Source of the DNA: Papaver somniferum
Lineage: Eukaryota; Streptophyta; Magnoliopsida; Ranunculales; Papaveraceae
Direction of reading: 5' to 3'
Assembly: GCF_003573695.1 (NCBI RefSeq)
Contig: NC_039359.1
Span: 137,293,939 to 137,357,938 of the forward strand
Length of the DNA stretch: 64,000 nt
Numbering within the stretch: position 1 is the first letter of the stretch; the number at the start of each line of letters is the position of its first letter. A program made the translations under genes and the position numbers. Below the pieces are notes generated by a model, which was not told the DNA's origin, did no database searches, and was given only the letters and a program-made list of their open reading frames with translations. Shown in pieces: positions 57,010 through 64,000 of the stretch.

Positions 57010-57570
57010 CCGTAAGTTAACCTACGGTGAGGAAACTTCAATCGAACCAATCGTAACTCAATCTACGGTTGGGATTATTTAATCGACCACACCGTAGGTA
57101 GAAAATACGGTATGGAAGTATGATTTTTTCAAACCATAGAATTTTTGAACCCAGAGTATACGGTTTGGAAGTTAAGAACTCCAAAACGTAGATTACTTAC
57201 GGTTGAGAAATAACACCTTATGCAAAATCAGTTTAACCTACAGTTTGGAAGTAAGAATTTTCCAAACCGTATGCAAATTAAGTTAAGCTTACGGTTTGGA
57301 ATTATAAGTTTTTCAAACCATAAACAACGCTTATGGTTTGGAATTATGAACCTACAGTGGGGAATTCAAATTTCAAATTTTTTTTCCACATAAGATAACC
57401 AACGTTTTGAAAAACAAACCGTATGCAAAGTCAGTTAAACCTACGGTTTGGAAGTATAAATTTTCCAAACCGTATTCAAATTCAGTTATATCTACGGTTT
57501 GGAAGTATGAATTTTCCAAACCGTAAACAATGCCTACAGTTTGGAAAATTCATACTTCCAAACCGTATAT
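57010..57570. repeat. Array of imperfect hairpins, core TACGGTTTGG / CCAAACCGTA
   Basis: About 60-70-bp units, each with TACGGTTTGGAAGTAT, a short spacer of ATTTT, then CCAAACCGTA. The best copies are around 57430-57530. Units are degenerate towards the left end. Confidence 0.65.
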
Positions 57571-57938
57571 AGTTCTGAAAATGTTTTTTTCAAAAACCTA
57601 AGTCGATCGATTCTAGTTATTCATGCATTAAAACCAATGGAATTAGATGGGTTTTTTGATTTTTACCTTATTGAAGTTATTGTGGGTGGATTAAGTGGTG
57701 TTAATCGATGATGAATTATTTTGAGAATTGACGATTAATCGAAAAATAGGCGATGAAGGTAATGGGGAAGAAGAAAATGGAAGAATTAAAAGAGAAGAAT
57801 GAGAACAAATTAGTTTTAGGTTTCAATATTTAATAGGTTAAGGATATTTTAGTATTTTTCTTATGAATTAGCCCCCCTATCTTCATTATAGGATATTTGA
57901 ATCCATAGGAGCCCTCAAAACTCTTTCCTTGCAACCCC

Positions 57939-58789
57939 TATCAGTGTCGGCCCTGAGGAAAAGTCAACGAAGGTTGACTTTGGGGCAGCACACAAATAGG
58001 GGCAGCAAAATTAGTTTTTGTCAAGGGTGATTTTGTGCTATAAATAAAAATGAAGGTTTAAATCTTGATTACCAATAAAAAAACGGACATATTCCCAAGT
58101 GTTTTCGGGGCATATTATAAACAAAGAGTTACTTTAATGGTTTAGTGCTAAATATATAAAAAATCTCTTATAGGATATACATTCTTCACCATTGCTCTTT
58201 CAGCTCAGTTCAATCCGTTTTTCTACGTGAGAATGTACATAACTATACCTTATCTTTGTTATCACCTCAATTGTTCTTATGATTTTCGAATGTCCCTTAT
58301 TTTCCTAGACAAATATTTGATCAACTATTTGATTCAGGTAGAAAATGTGCCAATTTGTTGTGTTTTGTTATTGAAGTTTGGAGAACATGCACTATGGAAT
58401 ATTAATCATAACATCAACAAGTCTAAGTAGCAGTCAAGTTGCAGTAAAATGCCTTATAAATCTGGTTAATATTTACAATTTCTTTAATTTTTCACTTGTC
58501 TAATTTTACTTCTTTCATATTTACAATTTGTTTCAATGCTAAAACATGTAATATTTCACTTGGATGCAGCATAAGCATTTACGAATTCCATGATCATGCT
58601 TGGGTTCTTCGCAGCATCTTAATATGATCATGTTAGTGTAATCGTCTTTTCATTTCCCCATTTGTTTTTTGCGTTTTGAATTGATTCAAAAATTTGAACT
58701 ACTAATATGGTAAACAACTAGGTGTTAATGGTGAACTTGGGGTAATTATCTCTTTATTTTCGCTTGTTCTTTTTTGCTTTTAGGACAAC
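57939..58789. other. Intergenic, nothing firm
   Basis: GGGGCAGC repeats near 57998-58016 and AT-rich sequence. The frame at 58227-58430 has no motif. Confidence 0.4.
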
Positions 58790-59098
58790 TAGGATTATGC
58801 CTGAAACTTTTTAACAAGTTTTTGAAGTGTTGGAGTTTTACTGAGATCAAAGGAAGGTGTAAGGAAATTTGAAGAAGATGCTTGATGCTATTGTCTTAGA
58901 TTTGTGGAAGGAATGGAATGGTCACCCATTTGGTGCTAGACACAAAACTACGAGGAATCTGTGGTTATCAAACATACCATTGTTCTTTGGATGTCTAAAA
59001 CGAGGAGATTGTGTTACATATATATAGTATGGGAAGCCTAGTTCCTTGGATGTAATATCATTTTTGATTAATATCACCTCTTTTGTTAAAAAAACTGA
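58790..59098 (+). mobile_element. Possible LINE 3' end fragment
   Basis: A short readable stretch (LDLWKEWNGHPFGARHK near 58895) is followed by TTAATATCACCTCTTTTGTT and an A-run at about 59083-59090, the usual look of a plant LINE tail. No RT is attached. Confidence 0.35.
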
Positions 59099-59832
59099 AA
59101 AATATAATGAACTTGGTCATGCTTTAAGAGCCGTGAAAGGAATATACTTCGTCATATGAAAAAAAAGTCTCATGTTCTCTGAAACTCAAACCCTGGAAAT
59201 CCATTTTTCTAGCATCCATCAATTAGTTTATATCTTTGTAATCATCATTAACAGTTACATCATTTATACAATTTACTATCTTCTCAATACTTCCTTTGAT
59301 CAAAAGTATTTCACAAACAAGTTTTGTTTCACTAAGTACAATTATAGAAAAACATTCAACAAGCTCCAGATCAAAAGGAAACAGTTCATTAAATTCTATT
59401 CAAGAAGTTTCAACACAAGTACTCATCATTACATCCCAATTCTGCCTTCAAACTGTTACATCACTACAACTTCTGGACAATCTAGCATTTACCCTGACCA
59501 AAAAAACCTTAACCACTTTCCCCATATCCTAAATCACCATAAACATCATTTTCAACACCAAACATCTAAAACTGAAACAAACAGTATTACTTACCAAAGT
59601 AACACCCAAAACTCCACTATCTATACACATCAACATCATCATCAAAATAAAAAAGAAGTCGGCCGAAGTAAGGAGAAGGAAAATAAAGTACTTACCAACA
59701 TCTGCAAAAAAATAAAGAAGAGTAGGAGCAAGATCAAGCATCGGAAAAGCTGTTTTGTTAAAAACTTGTTGACCGTTTTCAAGATTTACTCAAAATCTGA
59801 AAATCTAGCCTTTTCCGACACCTGTGAAAAGA
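59099..59832. other. Low-complexity region, no gene
   Basis: The + strand frame at 59172-59900 is rich in lysine, histidine, asparagine and serine and looks like a shadow of the 3' region of the minus-strand ORF. On the minus strand TTTTTTGCAG and GGTAAGTA near 59695-59715 resemble splice sites. Confidence 0.4.
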
Positions 59833-60528
59833 CTACCAAAAGCCTTCTTCATCAGTGCTCCATTCATCCTCTTCATATCTCTCACTGTCAGATGGTGTAG
59901 GTGAAGTACCACTTGAAGATGCAGAGTTTTCACTATCTGTATCCTCTTCAGTCTCATCCTCCCCAGTCTCAGCATCATACATCGCTGCATCCCCCCTTTC
60001 AGGATCACCCTCTTGCATGGTCCTTGCGAAGATCTTTGGATTGGCAAGTTCATACTCAAAGCGACTCCTCAATTTCCTCTCCTGGTACCTCTCCATCATC
60101 CTATTATCCTCTGAAGCATCTGAATCAAGATCACTGGTGTCAACCTCCTCCATAGCATACTCAAAACCTTCATCAGAAGCATCATAATCACTTTCTGTTG
60201 CGCTTCCATATCTTGGTGCTTTGGAATGTTTCTCAACCCATTCTTCATCTTTTCTCTCTCTTCTTGCGAGATACTTTGGCTTCCAAGCAACATACAAGTT
60301 CTCAGTTCTCTCTTCTTCTCTCTAACGAAGTCTCTCTTGCTCTTCTCTCTGACGAATCATCTCATGTGCACGATGATCAAGTTCGGCTTGGATGTCAGTT
60401 CTCAATCTCGGTAACTCTTCAGTGCTTAATAACAATGCAAGAGCTTTGTCTTGATCATAATCAGATGAAAATGATGATTCAACCGGAAGTCTACCAGTAT
60501 CGGTATTTGGAGGATTTTGATCAGCCAT
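59833..60528 (-). pseudogene. Acidic protein, about 232 codons, one in-frame stop
   Basis: Family not recognised. It starts at the ATG at 60528 (MADQNPPNTDTG) and reads in one phase to a stop at 59833, with a single TAG at about 60322-60324. Around the stop, charged helix-like sequence (RQREEQERLR, then REEERTENLYV) suggests a coiled coil. The second half is very acidic and serine-rich (ASDEGFEYAMEEVD; SENSASSSGTSPTPSDSE; ends DEWSTDEEGFW). The consistent phase before and after the stop indicates a recently coding frame. It may be a transposon accessory protein or a chromatin- or transcription-related host relic. No domain supports either. Confidence 0.5.
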
Positions 60529-61667
60529 TACCCAAATTTCTTTTTACTCTCTTAATCTTTTCCATTTCTGAACAAAATTCCAAAGAAATTTACCTTGGCT
60601 GTGATAATATTTCGGCTAAACCTGCCTTTAAAAACCCAATTATGCCCATTAAATCCCATTTATGGCGCTTGGTTGAGAGTCATGTCGCTTTGTTTACCAC
60701 ACCCATTCAAAACCATGCGTATTCTCTGCACCCACATCACCATAATTACCCTACCAATACCTATTTTCAACACCTAAAAATTACCGTAACCATTAGGAAC
60801 TACCATTAAGGGGGGTATTGGTAGGTCACCAAATTTTGATGTAGTTTTTTGGGGTCTAATTAAAACTTTGTTTTTTATGCAGATTAGAAGAATGCAACAT
60901 CAATTGAGAGGCACCATTTCGGTTTGGGGCATATCTGCCAGATGGGTTACTAGCTCAATCATTAAACCTATGCCTACTATTAAAATGCAACTTCCCAATC
61001 AAAATCATCAACCGCCACATAATTTTTCCCTCCATATCTATCCCACCACCCATTATGCAATTTCATTACCATTATTACATTTGGTAGTTTGCACCATCAA
61101 ACCTATGTGAATCTAAAAAAAGACAAACCCATTAATGATCCACCAATCCCAAACTTCTCCATGCTTACGTACCAACCTCTTATATCCCAGGAAAGCTTAC
61201 ATTGGATCATTGGACTTGTCTTTACTTGGTTCTCTTATCGTCAAACTCACGTGAATACATATATCACCACTCTGATAAAATATGGGAACGAAAGTGACAT
61301 CTTGTATGATAAACCTTGTCCCCAACACAGACATAGCAGTGTAACAACAACTACTTTATACCAAATTCCTCATGAAAGTTTTTCAAATTTTATTCAACAA
61401 CATTCTCATTCCCTTTTTAAGGTTCAAAAACATAAACAAATAAAACCCTTCTGCCATTTCTCCATCCACATTGTCTGTGATCAATACCAGTATAACACCA
61501 AAAAGAGATTCTTTTCTATACAACTGCATATTATATTGGTTATTTTTAACTCTCATCTCAATCAGTAGCTATTCATATATATTCAGTTCTCTTACCTAAT
61601 GGAAGTCCCAAATTTCCCATAAAACCATCAAAAGATAGATCAAGATATTCAAAACCTGTCTACTCAA
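60529..61667. other. Intergenic; possible promoter side of the acidic ORF and 5' region of the LINE
   Basis: No coding recognised. A perfect CArG-type sequence CCATTTATGG lies at 60656-60665, about 130 bp before the minus-strand ATG. The LINE 5' end may lie near 60810 (GGGGGG), unproven. Confidence 0.35.
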
Positions 61668-62475
61668 ATGGCTGAGAAATTAACTTTACCATCCACCTTT
61701 TCTGAACCAGTATTTGTTTTCATTGACAAAAAAGTTGTTATAGCCGAGTATGATAATAATTGGAAATTGTGTATGGTGGGATACTTATGCTGTGAAACCA
61801 TGGTTCCTACTTCTTTCATCCGCTTTTATTTCTGTAATCAGTGGCCTCTAGATTAATCTCCTACTGTTACAACATTTAGTGGATTGCACAACAAAGTCCT
61901 TATTCGATTCTTAGATGAAGATGATTTCAATATAATTAACTCTCAGAGACCCTGGTTTATTTGTGGATATCTGATGGTGTTAAAAGTTGTTCCAACAGAG
62001 GGATGTCCAGCAAATCATCAGTTCCACTTCACTGACGAACTAATGTGGTTCATTCTGTGTAATATCCCTAAAGAATGCACCAAATTTGAAGATCTTCAGA
62101 AACTCACTTCCAACATGGGAGAACTCATTGAATCAATCTCTAGATCCTTATGGTAATCATCCTTTAAAAAAGAATATCAAGGTGTATGTCAGAATTCCAG
62201 TGCAGAAATCTTTACCAATAGGTATCCACCACTTCACCAGTGTAAGAACTCAACCATTCCTGATCGAATGGAGATACATCGAAGTTCCAAGATACTTTTG
62301 TACTTCCTGCGTGTGCTTGATCATAAAGATCAGAACTGTCCAGCTTGGAAATTAAAACAGAAAAGAATTAAAGAAGCTGCGTCTTCTAGCAGTAAATGTG
62401 TTCTTCCTGCTGTCTCAAGACTCATGATGCACCAGAAAATAAACAAACTGCATCCACCTCCACTGCAATTTTAGA
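61668..62475 (+). pseudogene. LINE ORF1 region: DUF4283 and zinc knuckle, broken
   Basis: Frame 61668-61856, a TAA, then the same phase to 62156 gives the DUF4283-like core (HNKVLIRFLDEDDFNIINSQ, then RPWFICGYLMVLKVVP). Frame 62086-62355 continues, and the CCHC knuckle is split across a frameshift near 62305 (CTSC in one frame, VLDHKDQNCP in the next; C-x2-C-x4-H-x4-C). In plant L1 elements this protein binds the element RNA. At least two frameshifts and one stop. Confidence 0.75.
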
Positions 62476-62617
62476 TATTGTTATGCAACAAAATGAGATT
62501 GTGCCAGATACTCAAGTAGAGGCTATTGCTTCTCCTGTATGAAATAAAGGAAAAGCTGAGGATAGTGATCAAAAGATGGATAATATCAACCAAAAGGGTT
62601 TATCTAACATGTTTTAA

Positions 62618-63601
62618 ATGGGACCTTTCGTCAATCGATCCACAACATTGAAGATTTTTGGTGTTGGACCGATTCAACAAAACTTGACTCATCAGAAAAA
62701 TGGTTTACCAATTATCTTCAAACAGTTTACCACCCAGAATTTCACCGTTGAGGCTTCTATCACTGGCTCTGAACCGACTATGAGTGGTCCGATTCGAACA
62801 TCTAACTCCTCAAGAAGATTCAAAACTGCTGTTGTCCCCAGTACAACACCAATTATCACCAGAGGAACTCTTATTTCAGCTGAGCAAGATGCTCTATCTA
62901 ACCTCAAAAGGAAAATCAATCCTAGAGCTGATTTGAGAAAACGAACTAGAGAAAACTCCAGCTTAGCTAGCCTAGTTGTTATTCCAGAAGAACGTGATAA
63001 CTCTGAACCTGATTATGCCCAACTTTTTCCTCCTATCACCAAATTGGGGGAATTACCTGCTATCAACCTCTCCAACTGTTCTCTCAATACCCAACCTTTG
63101 ATTGATTCTTATGGGAGCTACAATGTACCTACTGATTCTTCTCCAAACAACAATGGTGTCCGCAATAATTCTCATCTCGATGCTGCTACTTCTAGTCTCG
63201 ATTCCACCCAAAATTCTTCTCAGAGTGGTGATGCCACCATTGCTTCTCTTGGTGGTGGATCTGACTCCACCACTCAGGTAAATTCAACTCCCTCACCCCC
63301 TTTAATTGACAATTCCAATAATGTTAGAAACCAATTCCCTGTCAATAATATCAATCTGATTGCTTGGAACATTAGAGATCTTGGAAAAAAATCTATTAAT
63401 AAGGAGCTTAGCTTACTATGTAGGAACGTTAACCCTGACATCATCTTTCTCTCTGAGACAAAAATGAACAAAGATTTGGCAGCTAGGAAGCTAAAAAATA
63501 TGGGATTTCCACTTTTAATGTTTCTAGTGTTGGTAGAAGTGGTGGTCTTATTCTGGCATGGAAAAAGGAAATTCATCTCAACATTATTTCATCCAGTATA
63601 A
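62618..63601 (+). pseudogene. LINE linker and start of the endonuclease domain
   Basis: A 327-codon frame. Residues 1-240 form a serine/threonine/asparagine-rich linker. From about residue 241 it shows NLIAWNIRDLGKKS, IIFLSETKM and KLKNMGF, the beginning of the apurinic-type endonuclease that nicks target DNA in L1 elements. A frameshift near 63505 moves the next part to another phase, where IRGIYVTSTD and HIHFVYGEPNSN are readable up to 63688. RT is absent because the LINE is cut off. Confidence 0.75.
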
Positions 63602-63688
63602 GGGGAATCTATGTTACATCCACTGACATCGTACATTATAAAACTTGTCATATACATTTTGTTTATGGTGAACCCAATAGTAATTTAA

Positions 63689-64000
63689 GGCTAACCCCTA
63701 TGGGCTAGATAGAACTGCTAGATTGGCCAAAAAGTGTTGCAAATCATGAAAAAAGTGTGGGAAAAAAGTTAACACTACTTCTGGATACTTCTCTCTCCTA
63801 GCAACTGCCCGCAGTTCAACTAGCAGCGAGATTGAAACGCTGAATGGTTCAGCGCTCAAAAAGTGTTTTTAACGCTGAACGGTTCAGCGCTGGGAGATAA
63901 ATTTTATGATCTAACGGTTGAGATTTAAAACGCTGAACCAAACAGCGCTCAGCGCTGAACCAAACAACGTTCTATAGTGGTTCCAGATGACGTGGATGAC
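63689..64000. mobile_element. MITE-like sequence with palindrome cluster, runs off the window
   Basis: Begins near GGCTAACCCCTATGGGC, directly after LINE endonuclease sequence. It contains CGCTGAATGGTTCAGCG (63838-63854), CGCTGAACGGTTCAGCG (63873-63889) and CGCTGAACCAAACAGCG followed by a second AGCGCTGAACC (63931-63961). The right terminus is outside the window, so class cannot be set. Confidence 0.5.

Larger units (their letters stand above)
56564..57938. mobile_element. TIR element with internal repeats, no transposase
   Basis: Left end GGGGCTCCAAACATTG...TTTTTAGGGCTC and right end (reverse complement) GGGGTTGCAAGGAAAG...TTTTGAGGGCTC align over 30 bp with about 10 mismatches. Both are flanked by TA (ATA|GGGG and CCCC|TAT). 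Inside are a duplicated about 100-bp unit (56700-56900) and a hairpin array (57010-57570). No ORF encodes a transposase, so it would be non-autonomous. TA flanks fit mariner-like or PIF-like elements, undecided. Confidence 0.5.

Noticed and set aside
57941..57955. CAGTGTCGGCCCTGA as a hAT terminal repeat
   Set aside because: No inverted partner was found within the next few kilobases.
59172..59900. 242-codon + strand frame
   Set aside because: Low-complexity lysine/asparagine/histidine/serine content; it overlaps the 3' side of the acidic minus-strand ORF and contains no domain.

Overview
This window is plant nuclear DNA, almost wall-to-wall transposable elements. I see no intact host gene, no rRNA or tRNA gene, and no CRISPR array. 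The lineage mix (SIRE-like Copia, Athila-like and Tekay/Del-like Ty3 elements, an L1-type LINE with DUF4283 and zinc knuckle, short TIR elements) and the AT-rich composition fit a large-genome eudicot. A Ranunculales or poppy-like source is only an impression. All coding regions are broken, so 'genes' here are mostly element gag/pol relics.

Layout. 1-2066 and about 13439-13670 are pieces of a Copia element on the + strand, split by a complete Athila-like element on the - strand (2067-13433). 13671-20773 is a mosaic: LINE scraps, an unidentified minus-strand coding region (15381-16133) beside an LTR-like sequence, and a 260-bp TIR element (20398-20657).

20774-55275 is a four-level nest. (1) A Copia element on the - strand (20774-55275) has its 5' LTR split by (2) a non-autonomous Tekay/Del-like element on the - strand (29544-54474). 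One long LTR of that element is split by (3) a second Athila-like element on the + strand (32601-52518). Its 3' LTR is split by (4) a third, non-autonomous Athila-like element on the + strand (44221-50123). Each boundary was placed from LTR ends and 5-bp flanking duplications (GTACT/GTAGT; GTCAG/TACAG; CTAAC/CTGAC; CATTA/CATTA).

55276-64000 holds short DNA-transposon-like structures: a foldback element, a 1.4-kb TIR element containing a hairpin array, and a MITE-like palindrome cluster at the right edge. It also holds a broken acidic ORF on the - strand (59833-60528) and an L1-type LINE (61668-63688) cut off by the last MITE-like sequence.

How parts relate. Athila element 1 encodes Gag-Pol. 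Element 3 has matching LTR ends, leader, primer-binding site and polypurine signals, but its Gag-Pol is replaced from the start codon on by one unrelated acidic ORF ending in a hydrophobic segment. Element 3 therefore looks like a parasite of an element-1-type master, and it is the most interesting object here. All three Athila-like elements also carry two copies of a small module (hairpin with an AGGA-type loop, then a G-rich polypurine tract) near their 3' ends.
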